NCBI RefSeq assembly: GCF_004117055.1
Contig: NZ_CP026363.1
Coordinates: 335,001 to 395,000 of the forward strand
Origin: Brevibacillus agri
Lineage (GTDB): Bacteria > Bacillota > Bacilli > Brevibacillales > Brevibacillaceae
Length of the DNA: 60,000 nucleotides
Direction: 5' to 3'
Part shown: one piece after another, positions 35,186-43,621 of the stretch
How positions within the stretch are numbered: position 1 is the first letter of the stretch
Layout of the letters: each line of letters opens with the position of its first letter
The notes under the pieces: generated by a model
Told to the model about the DNA's origin: nothing
The model's input: only the letters and a program-made list of their open reading frames with translations
The model's database searches: none
Translations under genes and position numbers: made by a program

Positions 35186-36103
35186 CTACCTCCTTGCCTT
35201 CGGGTCGAACGCATCGCGCAAGCCATCACCGAGCACGTTGAACGCAAGCATCGTCAATGAAATGAAGAAGGCCGGGAAAAACAGCCTCCACCAGTGACCG
35301 GACAAAATGGTCGAAAGCCCGTCGTTGGCCATCACGCCCCAGCTCGCCATCGGAGCCTGCACGCCGAGGCCGAGGAAGCTGAGAAACGCCTCCGCAAAGA
35401 TCGCGGATGGAACCGACAAAGTGACGTAGACGATAATGATGCCAATCGTATTGGGCAGCAAATGCTTGCGAATGATGTAAAACGGCTTCGCTCCCATCGT
35501 CTTTGCCGCCAGCACGTATTCGGAGCTTTTCATTTGCAGCACCTGTCCGCGAACGGTCCGAGCCATACCGATCCAGCCCGTAGCGCTCAACGCGACGATA
35601 ATCGTTCCAAGCCCTGGCCCCATGACTACCATCAGCAAAATGACCACCAGCAAATAAGGCAATCCATAGAGGAGGTCGACGAAGCGCATCATGATGTTAT
35701 CGACTCGCCCACCCAAATAACCAGCGATTCCGCCATACAAGACACCGATGAAAAAGTCGATGAGTGCAGCCATAAAACCGACAAACAAGGAAATGCGCGC
35801 CCCGTACCATACACGGGTAAATACATCGCGTCCGAAATCATCGGTACCAAACCAGTTCGTCGCGGACGGCGCTTTGTTTTTCATGAGAATGGATTGTTTG
35901 GCATACTCGTGTCCCGATATCAAAGGACCAATGGTAGCCATGACGCCGAGCACAATAATGATGACAAGTCCCATCAAAGCAAGCTTGTTTCCTCTCAGCC
36001 GCTGCCAGGCTTCCTGCCAGAATGTCAGTTGAGGTCGCACAATCGCTTCCGAATTGAGGTTGTCTTTGCGCATCGGGATAAACAAGTCGTCAGAAACGAT
36101 CAT
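35186..36103 (-). CDS. dppC: Dipeptide ABC transporter permease DppC
   Basis: 305-residue inner permease with an N-terminal cytoplasmic segment (LTFWQEAWQRLRGNKLALMG) and six helices. The coupling-helix (EAA) region is SATGWIGMARTVRGQVLQMK. The ATG at 36103 overlaps the dppB stop. Ends LGDGLRDAFDPKARR as expected. Confidence 0.94.
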   Translation of the reverse strand: MIVSDDLFIPMRKDNLNSEAIVRPQLTFWQEAWQRLRGNKLALMGLVIIIVLGVMATIGPLISGHEYAKQSILMKNKAPSATNWFGTDDFGRDVFTRVWYGARISLFVGFMAALIDFFIGVLYGGIAGYLGGRVDNIMMRFVDLLYGLPYLLVVILLMVVMGPGLGTIIVALSATGWIGMARTVRGQVLQMKSSEYVLAAKTMGAKPFYIIRKHLLPNTIGIIIVYVTLSVPSAIFAEAFLSFLGLGVQAPMASWGVMANDGLSTILSGHWWRLFFPAFFISLTMLAFNVLGDGLRDAFDPKARR

Positions 36104-37038
36104 CCTTCGCTCTCCTTTCGATGTAGCTTGATTCGCGGATCAATAATGCCGTACAAAACGTCGACGACAAACATCATGAAAATCAGCAGGGCGCTGTAAA
36201 ACACGGTTGTACCCATGATGACGGAATAGTCGCGGTTGATAATCCCCGCTACGAAGTATTTGCCCATCCCCGGAATCGCAAAAATTTTCTCGATGACAAA
36301 GCTCCCTGTCAACACGTTGGCGATGAGCGCACCAAGCAGCGTGACGACGGGCAAAATCGCATTGCGCAAGGCGTGTTTGAACACAATCGTGGCAGGCTTC
36401 AGCCCTTTTGCTTTGGCCGTTTCGATATACTCCTGCGTCAATATCTCCAGCATGTTTGTCCTCGTCAGACGAGCGATAATCGCAATCGGCCCAAACGCCA
36501 ACGCCAGCGCAGGCATCACCACATGCTGCCACGATCCCCATGTCGCTGTCGGAAGCAGCTTCCACTCGACAGCCAAATATTTAATCAGCAAAGGCGCGAC
36601 GACAAAGCTGGGAATGGATATCCCGAGAACGGCAATCACCATCGCGGCGTAATCAATCAAACGGTTATGGCGCAACGCAGCAACTACGCCAAGCCCCACC
36701 CCCGAGAAAATGGCAAACACGACGGCAATCACCCCAAGCTGGAACGAAACCGGAAAACCGCGGGCAATCATTTTGTTGACGGTATCGGAAGCATTCGCCG
36801 TCGACGGCCCCAAATCAAACTGCACCAGCTTTTGCAAATACAAAACATATTGGACAACGAGCGGCTTATCCAGGTTGTAGTAGGCGTTGAGGTTTTGCTC
36901 CACTGTCGCGTTCAGCGCTTTTCCTTCTTTTTCAAAAGGCGACCCGGGCACCGCGTGCATCAGAAAAAAAGTAACGGTAACAATGAGCCACAGCGTAACG
37001 ATCATGGAGATAAATCTGCGGAAGACAAAAGATAGCAA
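36100..37038 (-). CDS. dppB: Dipeptide ABC transporter permease DppB
   Basis: 312-residue permease, six helices, N-terminal FRRFISMIVTLWLIVTVTF, EAA region ARLTRTNMLEILTQEYIETA and C-terminal DVLYGIIDPRIKL. TTG start at 37038 with AAAGGAGGAGAG. First gene of the dpp-ykf cluster; dppA (D-aminopeptidase), which precedes it in Bacillus subtilis, is absent here. Confidence 0.94.
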   Translation of the reverse strand: MLSFVFRRFISMIVTLWLIVTVTFFLMHAVPGSPFEKEGKALNATVEQNLNAYYNLDKPLVVQYVLYLQKLVQFDLGPSTANASDTVNKMIARGFPVSFQLGVIAVVFAIFSGVGLGVVAALRHNRLIDYAAMVIAVLGISIPSFVVAPLLIKYLAVEWKLLPTATWGSWQHVVMPALALAFGPIAIIARLTRTNMLEILTQEYIETAKAKGLKPATIVFKHALRNAILPVVTLLGALIANVLTGSFVIEKIFAIPGMGKYFVAGIINRDYSVIMGTTVFYSALLIFMMFVVDVLYGIIDPRIKLHRKESEG

Positions 37039-37137
37039 GGACTCTCCTCCTTTAACTCAGAAATCCGTGAACAAGCTGGTGGGCAAAAGCTGTTTTGTTC
37101 GCATCCCGGGCGGAAGCGACGGACTTTCCCTATAAGC

Positions 37138-37182
37138 AAAAAACCCAGCAAATGCACACTCCTCATGGCATTTGCTGGGTTT
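37138..37182 (-). terminator. Terminator after the DUF3870 gene
   Basis: Perfect 15-bp stem AAACCCAGCAAATGC / GCATTTGCTGGGTTT with a 12-base loop and T6 on the minus strand. It separates the DUF3870 gene from dppB. Confidence 0.9.
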
Positions 37183-37236
37183 TACTTACGTGTATGCCGT
37201 GCATACGAATAAATAAAGCAGCAGTTGTTTTCTTAT

Positions 37237-37578
37237 TCACTTGGTGACTTCTGCTTTACTTCTCGCGGAAACAGCCTGTTTGTACTTCTTTTGCGCATCC
37301 TTGAATGCAGCAATCAATGTTTTTTGCGAAGATCCAAAATACCGATAGCGAATCTCTTCCCCAATCTCCTCTGACGCAAAGATGGAGTGGCCGATAAAAA
37401 TCGACCGGGCAAAGTCAGACGTCAGTTGCACCGTAGACGAACAAGCCGCATCTACGATTTTGTCGTTGGTAGTATCCACGACCAACCCGATAAAAAAAGC
37501 ACTGAACTGCTGCGTTATCGGATTGTTGGATGAAGATTGCGCATCGCCCACGATATAAATGGTATCTTTATCAAACAA
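37237..37578 (-). CDS. DUF3870-like protein
   Basis: 113 residues, TTG start at 37578 with GTGGGG upstream. The core (IYIVGDAQSSSNNPITQQF, FFIGLVVD, IVDAACSSTVQLT, IRYRYFGSSQKTLIAAFKDA) is that of DUF3870, a small alpha/beta family of unknown function known to me mainly from clostridia and bacilli. It is monocistronic and has a strong terminator. A regulatory or CoA-related role has been guessed for the family, but nothing here shows one. Confidence 0.75.
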   Translation of the reverse strand: MFDKDTIYIVGDAQSSSNNPITQQFSAFFIGLVVDTTNDKIVDAACSSTVQLTSDFARSIFIGHSIFASEEIGEEIRYRYFGSSQKTLIAAFKDAQKKYKQAVSARSKAEVTK

Positions 37579-37728
37579 ATCAAAAACCCCACTTTTATCA
37601 TGCTTAACGGACCGGCCATGCGGGACGTTCGGAGTGCTACCTCCTTACAATCGCAAGCTGGCTAAGCACTTTCTTACATATTAACAGAATAATTCGCAAT
37701 TTGTAAATAAGTCTGACTAATCTTTCGT
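37579..37728. other. Upstream region of the DUF3870 gene
   Basis: 150 bp with a lone AAGGAGG (minus strand) far from the DUF3870 start; it could serve a short leader peptide, but I see none worth calling. Confidence 0.3.
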
Positions 37729-37751
37729 GGGGGGTGGGGGATGGGTTGGGG
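37729..37751 (+). other. G-quadruplex-type motif
   Basis: G6-T-G5-AT-G3-TT-G4 on the plus strand, fitting four G-tracts with 1-2 base loops. It directly adjoins the 13-bp repeat array. Confidence 0.7.
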
Positions 37752-37753
37752 CG

Positions 37754-37948
37754 GTGCTTTGGAGTTGTGCTTTGAGGGCATGTTTTGGGGGCGTGCTTTG
37801 GAGCCGTGCTTTGGAGCCGTGCTCTGGGGGCGTGCTCTGGGGCCGTGCTCTGGAGCCGTGCTTTGGAGCCGTGCTTTGGAGCCGTGTTCTAGGGCCGTAC
37901 TTTGGGGGCGTGCTTTGGGACCGTGCTTTGGGGGCGTGCTTTTTAGCG
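37754..37948. repeat. 13-bp tandem repeat array (15 units)
   Basis: Fifteen head-to-tail units of 13 bp with consensus GTGCTTTGGRGSC, no spacers and 0-4 changes per unit. Because 13 is not a multiple of three, overlapping open frames with repeats such as ALEPCFGAVLW appear; I treat these as by-products. The plus strand has a G-run in nearly every unit. Confidence 0.9.
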
Positions 37949-38204
37949 ATACTTTATGGCAAAGACTCGATGCTATGATTTACGGTGGTAGATTTTGGCC
38001 AGTGATTCAGAAGGAGCTTGCAAGTTGCTCGTGGTACCTTTTAGGTGCTTTGGTTGTGGATAACGGTATAAATTTGATTCGCGCCAGCGCCTAGATGATG
38101 CAGGATTGTGCAGGGCCTTATATTCTTATGTAGAATAAATTACCAATATGTGTTGAGCTTTTTTGATGGCACGTACGCTTGTCTGTTCTAAGGGGGAGAG
38201 AAAT

Positions 38205-38390
38205 ATGGAAGACCTCCTGTCAATTGCTTCGGGCATCGCAGGGTTCATGATATGCAAGTACAGCTTCACCAAACAGGAAAAACCGTTAGTTTTCAAGGAT
38301 TTGCTGTTTGAGTATGTCGTTACTGTCGGGTTTTGTTATTTGTGCAAATGGGCGATTTTTGCTGGCTCGACTGTTTTGGAGCTGTTTTAA
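38205..38390 (+). CDS. Small membrane protein, unknown
   Basis: 61 residues from ATG 38205 (GGGGGAG upstream): MEDLLSIASGIAGFMICKYS, then a charged stretch and FEYVVTVGFCYLCKWAIFAG. Two weak helices with three cysteines. It lies just after the repeat array, in the plus direction, and has no recognisable family. It may be a genuine small protein or chance. Confidence 0.45.
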   Translation: MEDLLSIASGIAGFMICKYSFTKQEKPLVFKDLLFEYVVTVGFCYLCKWAIFAGSTVLELF

Positions 38391-38499
38391 AATTGTTTTG
38401 GGTGGATGAGAAATAGGTTAGGGGATTGCAACTCGCTCATCGAACATTTTTATTTACCCCTAACTTACAATTTATGTTAAGGGATTCTTCAAAGGACAT

Positions 38500-39839
38500 G
38501 GGTCTGTCCAGTATTTTGTGTAAACCCTTTTGGAATAAAAAACTAGCGTAAGTATTGGCCGATCCGATCCGGGAAGAAAACGGAGAGCTGGAGGAGCATT
38601 TGCCCCCAGTTCTGCACTCGTCCAGTCCACTTCCTGGTGACGTCCATGGTAGCCAAATAGAGCATTTTGAGCAGGGCTTCATCGGTGGGGAAAATGCTCT
38701 TGCCCTTCGTCACCTTCCGGAGTTGCCGTGGTAACTCTCAATCATATTGGTCGTATAGATCAATTTACGAATCTCTGGTGGATACTTGAAAAAAGTAGCT
38801 AGCTCGTCCCAGTTGGTACGCCAAGAGCGAACGATGAGGGGATATTTGTTACCCCATGTTTCCTCAAAACGATCCAATTCCAGTAAGGCAGCCTCTTCTG
38901 TTGCCGCTTTGTAGATTGGCTTTAAATCCGCCGTCACTTTCTTAAGATCCTTATAAGAAACATAACGGGTCGAGTTGCGGATTTGATGAATGATGCACTT
39001 TTGGATCTCCGTATTCGGATAGCAGGCAGAGATGGCCTGAGAGAAGCCCGTTAGGTTATCCACGCAGGTGATGAGAATGTCCTGAACCCCACGGTTCCGT
39101 AAGTCGTTCAGTACGCTCAGCCAGAACTTTGAGGATTCATTCTCTCCAATCCACATGCCTAATACGTCCTTGTTGCCGTCCAAATCAATGCCAATGACCA
39201 TATAAGCCGCTTTGTTCACAATAGCACCGTCTTGCTTGACTTTGTAGTGAATGGCGTCCATAAATACAACCGCATAGATGCTTTGTAGCGGTCGGTTCTG
39301 CCATTCTTTGATGAGTGGCACGATCTTATTCGTCACATTGGAGATCATGGTAGGAGAAACGTCAATTCCATACAGATGGTTCAGATGGTCCTGAATATCC
39401 CGTGTGCTGACACCTTTGGCATACATGGCGATAATTTGGTCCTCAATGCCGGTAACGGTAGACTGATGCTTTTTCACGATAACGGGCTCAAATTCGCCAT
39501 TACGGTCACGTGGCACCGCGATCTCCACCTCGCCGTATTCGCTTGTCACCGTCTTCTTTGTCTTCCCGTTACGGCTGTTTGTTGTTTTCTTTCGCTTCAC
39601 ATCGTGCTTTTCATAGCCGAGTTCCGTGTCAAGCTCCGCCTCTAGCATCGACTGCAGCGTTTCTGCAAACAGTTCCTTCAGTGCCGACTGCACATCGTCC
39701 ATCGTCTTGAGGTTGTTTTCCTTCACAAACGCCTTCACTTGTTCCTTACTAAATCTCGCCATAGGTGTCATCCTCTCAAACCAACCTTTCTTTTATTGTA
39801 ATAGGTTTTGTGAGTTTACACAGAATATTTTACAGTCCC
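38500..39839 (-). mobile_element. IS256-family element with 8-bp target duplication
   Basis: A 1340-bp element. Ends GGGTCTGTCC... and ...TTACAGTCCC share the TGTGTAAAC core further in. AAGGACAT flanks it on both sides (38492-38499 and 39840-39847), the 8-bp duplication expected for IS256. Boundaries are therefore exact. Confidence 0.92.
38543..39771 (-). pseudogene. IS256-family transposase with a 1-base frameshift
   Basis: Mutator-type DDE transposase. The frame runs from 39771 (MARFSKEQVKAFVKENN; core VFMDAIHYKV, ITCVDNLTGFSQAI) to TNMIESYH near 38730. Adding one C after CAC would restore RQLRKVTKGKSIFPTDEAL and reading to the TAG at 38543 (PDRIGQYLR). As given, the protein stops after 353 residues and loses the last part with the catalytic glutamate neighbourhood. 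A sequencing error is possible. Confidence 0.88.
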
Positions 39840-39877
39840 AAGGACATTCCTATCCTGTATCACTCGACAGAACGAAA

Positions 39878-39908
39878 AAAATCCCCGCCGTAGCGAGGGA
39901 ATTTTAAA
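39878..39908. terminator. Possible terminator after the secreted-protein gene
   Basis: Imperfect stem TCCCCGC / GCGAGGGA with A and T tracts on both sides, about 110 bp past the stop of the 40021-40518 gene. Confidence 0.5.
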
Positions 39909-40020
39909 ATGAATTACTACTCTTGTCGGCATTTTTAACCTAACTAATTGTGCATAGGTCACTTAAAGAGTACACACCAGGAAATATTTGGTCAGATTAC
40001 CTATCAAAAAAAGATATGCA

Positions 40021-40518
40021 TTACCATCCGGCTGGCTTATTTTTGCCCATATAAATTTCAGCAATATCATGATGTTCAGACATATCAGGGGTAATATGGT
40101 AATGAACCCACAGGTAATAGCCATCCGGTTTTTTTAATAACTTAGCATCCAAACGGAAAATTTCTTTATTTTTATCGAATATTGCAAAGACCCTTTCTCC
40201 GCCACCAGGGCCTTTTATCGAGATATCCTCAGCTTTTTCTAACAAATCATCTAGCTTTCTTTTGACTACCGGCCAAACATCATCTGCTACCTTTTTTCCA
40301 AGTTTTTTGACGGCATATCCTGCGGCTGACACAATAATTCTAGCAACAATTGGTGCAACTCTTTTTTCTTTATTACTCTTTAATTCAACTTTATTCTTGG
40401 AGTCCACAACAGGACTTGATTGTGTTTTAAATTCTTTGGCAGAAGCCACTTCAGAAATCCCTACACAACCAGTAAATACAGCTATAGCTAATAGTAGCGC
40501 TGTTATCTTTTTGAACAT
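40021..40518 (-). CDS. Secreted protein, possible SAR2788-like toxin
   Basis: 165 residues with signal sequence FKKITALLLAIAVFTGCVG; the TGC could be a lipobox, or cleavage may follow ASA near residue 27. The mature part is basic then forms a compact C-terminal domain (GYAVKKLGKKVADDVWPVV, GERVFAIFDKNKEIFRLDA, YYLWVHYHITPDMSEHHDI). From memory it resembles small secreted proteins annotated as SAR2788-family putative toxins; this is weak. It is AT-rich and lies directly downstream of a small acidic cytosolic-type gene. Confidence 0.6.
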   Translation of the reverse strand: MFKKITALLLAIAVFTGCVGISEVASAKEFKTQSSPVVDSKNKVELKSNKEKRVAPIVARIIVSAAGYAVKKLGKKVADDVWPVVKRKLDDLLEKAEDISIKGPGGGERVFAIFDKNKEIFRLDAKLLKKPDGYYLWVHYHITPDMSEHHDIAEIYMGKNKPAGW

Positions 40519-40545
40519 ATGAAACGTGCATCCTCCATTCTATTC

Positions 40546-40857
40546 TTACATCTCCTGATATTTATATTGCGACTTATCCTTAGCACGAGGTAACAAGACC
40601 TCATTTACCCAACTGGCAAACAGATTGTTAATCTCTTCTACATCCAGTTCATCTTTTTCATAATGAAAGATAACTATATCTTCTGATGTATCTGATGAAC
40701 CTAGATCATGAAAGTTATCAGAAAATAATACATCCCATCCCTGACTATTTTTCTTTTTCCAAACGCTTCCTTCGATATCGTACCCATCCTCACAGTATGT
40801 AAGATGGAAGTGACGATCTGTTAAATACTCTTGTTCAACTTTCTCCCAGTCCAACAC
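40546..40857 (-). CDS. Small acidic protein, possible partner of the 40021 gene
   Basis: 103 residues from GTG 40857 (GGAGTGTGGGT upstream). Acidic, no signal or membrane segment (LDWEKVEQEYLTDRHFHL, SDNFHDLGSSDTSEDIVIFH). It ends 27 bp before the start of the secreted protein, so the two are probably cotranscribed. Family unknown; an immunity protein is one reading. Confidence 0.55.
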   Translation of the reverse strand: MLDWEKVEQEYLTDRHFHLTYCEDGYDIEGSVWKKKNSQGWDVLFSDNFHDLGSSDTSEDIVIFHYEKDELDVEEINNLFASWVNEVLLPRAKDKSQYKYQEM

Positions 40858-40992
40858 GCAACCCACACTCCTAATTGTAAATATACCGACATAATTATAT
40901 GTTAATAAATTCACGATGTCGTTGTTTGTAAAAATTTGTCAAACAATCATAAAAAAGATTCATCACCATAACCCGTGCTAGACATTGAAAAA

Positions 40993-41056
40993 ACGTAGAT
41001 GTTCCTCTATCGTGAAAGTTGTCCTGACCATCACAAGATAGGAGGAAATCTACGTT
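40993..41056 (+). promoter_or_regulatory. Hairpin covering the transposase ribosome-binding site
   Basis: AACGTAGATGTTCCTC (40993) is nearly complementary to GGAGGAAATCTACGTT (about 41041-41056), which contains the AGGAGG and reaches the TTG start. A transcript entering from outside would fold this way and hide the start. Confidence 0.55.
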
Positions 41057-42245
41057 GTCTAACCAGTTTACCACAGACTTAATCGGCCTTCCATCGTTTC
41101 AACTTTCCCATTGGGACAAAACGACTGAAACCGATTGGGTAGTGACTCTCACTCCCAATCCAGCCTCTCATCTGTGTCCTCTCTGCCTGAAAGAGAGCAC
41201 CAATCATGCTCGCCCAGGGTACCGTCTTCTTCGTCACCGCTTTATTCCTTCATGGGGTACTGTCTGGGTACGTGTTCCTGTATATCGACAACGTTGCCAC
41301 GATTGCCAGATCACCTGGACTCTCGAATGGGATGGAATTCCCTATCGAGGAACGGCTACTTTTGCGTTTCGTCAAATGGCCGTTGAGTTGTGTCAGAAGA
41401 GGGATTTGCTTAGCGTTTCCAAACAACTCGGAATCTGCTATACGACATTGGAACGGTGGTATTACCAACTGGCTCCTCAGCTTCTCGCTAAGCCCCAAGA
41501 TCATCTTACGCCTACTATGGTCTGTCTGGACGAGTTTGCTCTCCAAAAAGGACACAAGTACGGTGTCAACCTCATGGATGCACAAAGCGGGCATATCTGG
41601 CAGGTTACAGAAGGGCGTTCACGTGAGCAGGTTCGTCAGGCTCTCATGAACTGGCCCTTTGCTACGCCTCCACAGGTTGTTGTGACAGACTTGGCTCCTG
41701 GAATGGCTGAGACGGTTCGCGGTGTTTGGAAGGATGCCACGGTAGTAGCGGACAAGTTCCACGTCATTCAGCTCTTCTCCAAATCGTTAGAAGCTGCTCG
41801 TAAACGTACCCGTTCGCGGGGAACTCATCGCCGGGGTAGACATGAACAACGTCTGCTCCACACACCTCCTGATAAACTGAAACCTGAGGAACAGGAGGAA
41901 TTGAAAGCCTGGTTCGCTCAAGATCCCCATTTGGAACGCCTTTACAACGCTCTTCAGCACATGAGAACGGTATATGCAGCTCAGACAGAAGAGTCGGGAA
42001 AAGAAGCACTCCAACAATGGATAACCGAGCACCTCACATCTCCCACCTCTGCCGTCCGTTCGATTGCAAAAACAATCGTTCAATGGCGACAGTCGGTTCA
42101 GAATTATTTTTCGTTTCGAGTTACAAATGCTCCGATTGAAGGGACACACAACAAAGTGAAAGTCATCAAGCGACGAGCCTATGGGTATCGCAACATCGAG
42201 CGGTTCAAGATTCGAATTCGGCTGGAGTGTAAACCAGCCATATAA
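41055..42245 (+). CDS. ISL3-family transposase
   Basis: 396 residues, TTG start at 41055. N-terminal zinc finger with CPLCLK and CHDCQ, then an HTH (QLGICYTTLERWYYQL) and the DDE core: VCLDEFALQKGHKYG, VVTDLAPGMAETVRG, and the C-terminal FRVTNAPIEGTHNKVK with the glutamate. Full length. Confidence 0.93.
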   Translation: MSNQFTTDLIGLPSFQLSHWDKTTETDWVVTLTPNPASHLCPLCLKESTNHARPGYRLLRHRFIPSWGTVWVRVPVYRQRCHDCQITWTLEWDGIPYRGTATFAFRQMAVELCQKRDLLSVSKQLGICYTTLERWYYQLAPQLLAKPQDHLTPTMVCLDEFALQKGHKYGVNLMDAQSGHIWQVTEGRSREQVRQALMNWPFATPPQVVVTDLAPGMAETVRGVWKDATVVADKFHVIQLFSKSLEAARKRTRSRGTHRRGRHEQRLLHTPPDKLKPEEQEELKAWFAQDPHLERLYNALQHMRTVYAAQTEESGKEALQQWITEHLTSPTSAVRSIAKTIVQWRQSVQNYFSFRVTNAPIEGTHNKVKVIKRRAYGYRNIERFKIRIRLECKPAI

Positions 42246-42406
42246 AAAAGTGAAAAACTACGCTAGAGGAAGATCAAGCACGTTTAATGGTGAAGAGCTA
42301 TAAAAAAAAGTTAATATTTTTTGGTTTAATCTAAAAATCAGTGCTTGACAGTCAGTCCAGCAGACGATGGCGGCATCGATGGACAGAGCACCAGAGCCGC
42401 CTCAAG

Positions 42407-42994
42407 CTAAAACTTCACTTCCTCCACCGAAACCACTGGAAAGGAATGCCCAGGCAGCATCGGCAGGAACGGCCTCTCGTCCACGTAAGCGACAACGATG
42501 TGGGACGGTCCCACCATCTTTTTCGGAGCGAGCTGCAGCTCTTCTCCCCGCTCGGTCACAACTGTAATTTGCAGTTGACCGCCCCCTTGGCGGACAGCTC
42601 CTGGCGTCGCGCTCACGGTGACGAAGCTGTCTCCGTTGTACTGCAGCCGCAACGTCAGATCCTGCCGCCAAGCGCGGAAATCCACGTAATGACGCACAAA
42701 TGGAATCGGGTCGGTGGTCACGCTTTTCGCTCCTGGCACGTATGAATGGAGCTGGCGCTGATACCCGCCATTTTCGCTCATCCTGCGGTCAAAGCGCTGT
42801 AGCGCCTCGTCTTCCAGCAAATCGATGACGCCCTCTGTCTTCAAGACAGGATCAATTGCAAAGGTGGCATGATGATTGGCCAGCTCCAGCAGCATTTTTA
42901 TTTCCGTTTTTTTCTGCATCGCCATATCAGCATCGACGACAAACGTACCGATCAGCAAAAAAAGCAACAGCGCCGATATAGATAAAATGTTAAT
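42407..42994 (-). CDS. Divergent Tad-like operon: terminal TadE/G-like protein
   Basis: Last gene of the second Tad-like operon. The readable frame includes an N-terminal helix (NILSISALLLFLLIGTFVV) followed by an extracellular domain of about 165 residues ending VVSVEEVKF, like a minor pseudopilin. There is no ATG or GTG near the AGGAGG at 43009-43014; in-frame choices are ATT codons at 43006, 42994 or 42988, or a TTG at 42967 inside the helix. I give 42994, but the start is uncertain. An ISL3 element lies about 110 bp beyond the stop. Confidence 0.6.
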   Translation of the reverse strand: MNILSISALLLFLLIGTFVVDADMAMQKKTEIKMLLELANHHATFAIDPVLKTEGVIDLLEDEALQRFDRRMSENGGYQRQLHSYVPGAKSVTTDPIPFVRHYVDFRAWRQDLTLRLQYNGDSFVTVSATPGAVRQGGGQLQITVVTERGEELQLAPKKMVGPSHIVVAYVDERPFLPMLPGHSFPVVSVEEVKF

Positions 42995-43049
42995 CCCCGT
43001 ATGAATATCCTCCTAATGCAGTCCTCTCGTCTATCGAGAGTGCACATGT

Positions 43050-43466
43050 TTACAGATCGTAGTCCATGACGTTAATCGTCCCCTGGCGAGTGACCTGCAA
43101 CGTTTCAGCAGGTGCGAGAATCCATGAAGTAAAACCGGGATAGGGAATGGTCAAAACAAGGGAAAACTCGTCTGCATGACTCCATAAAACAGGATCGGCC
43201 GAATGCGTGCGCGTCACACTTACAGAGATCTCCCGCTCGGACAAGGAAAACCGCTTTTCCGCCAGTTCCTTTGCGATAAAAGCCCGCACTTCCTCCTGCA
43301 GCAAGCTTTCATTGGTCCCTCCGCGGTTGCTGATGTATTTTGTAGCAGCAGCGCTGACCTCCATCAGCTCATTTTCCGCCTGCACGACCGTGTGTACCTG
43401 CAATAGCCCCAGACTCACCATCAACAACAGCATGACATTGAGAATAACGGCAACAAGCTGTCCCAT
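43050..43466 (-). CDS. Divergent Tad-like operon: TadE-like pseudopilin
   Basis: 138 residues, N-terminal helix LVAVILNVMLLLMVSLGLLQ, then a beta-rich exported domain (FSLSEREISVSVTRTHS, EFSLVLTIPYPGF, LQVTRQGTINVMDYDL). Start ATG overlaps the preceding 50-residue gene by one base. No prepilin cleavage signature of the Flp type. Confidence 0.65.
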   Translation of the reverse strand: MGQLVAVILNVMLLLMVSLGLLQVHTVVQAENELMEVSAAATKYISNRGGTNESLLQEEVRAFIAKELAEKRFSLSEREISVSVTRTHSADPVLWSHADEFSLVLTIPYPGFTSWILAPAETLQVTRQGTINVMDYDL

Positions 43467-43618
43467 CAGGCTGTACCGAATCTCGTCACCTGGACGAGCA
43501 GATCACCGAAAAACTGCTTGCAAGCCGACAGGAGGTTGTCGGGACCTGTAAAAAGCACCCCCACCGTAAGAGGCAGTACGAGAACAAGCAAAACCAACAT
43601 GCTAATCATTTTATTCAT
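43466..43618 (-). CDS. 50-residue single-helix protein in Tad-like operon
   Basis: MNKMISMLVLLVLVLPLTVG begins the protein, followed by LFTGPDNLLSACKQFFG and a short tail. ATG at 43618 with GGTGG upstream; stop overlaps the next gene. It is one of several mini-proteins in the pilin position of the operon. Function unknown. Confidence 0.6.
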   Translation of the reverse strand: MNKMISMLVLLVLVLPLTVGVLFTGPDNLLSACKQFFGDLLVQVTRFGTA

Positions 43619-43621
43619 GGA

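Larger units (their letters stand above)
40977..42298 (+). mobile_element. ISL3-family element
   Basis: About 1.32 kb. The right end, read inward, is GCTCTTCACCATTAAACGT, typical of ISL3 ends; the left end GCTAGACATT...AAACGTAGATGTTCCTCTATCGT matches it with gaps, most clearly over GATSTTCCTCTAKCGT. No clear target duplication was found, so limits are approximate. Confidence 0.72.

Noticed and set aside
37727..38094. Open frames with repeated ALEPCFGAVLW-type units over the minisatellite
   Set aside because: All frames stay open because the period is 13 bp; no ribosome-binding site and cysteine/tryptophan-rich nonsense composition.
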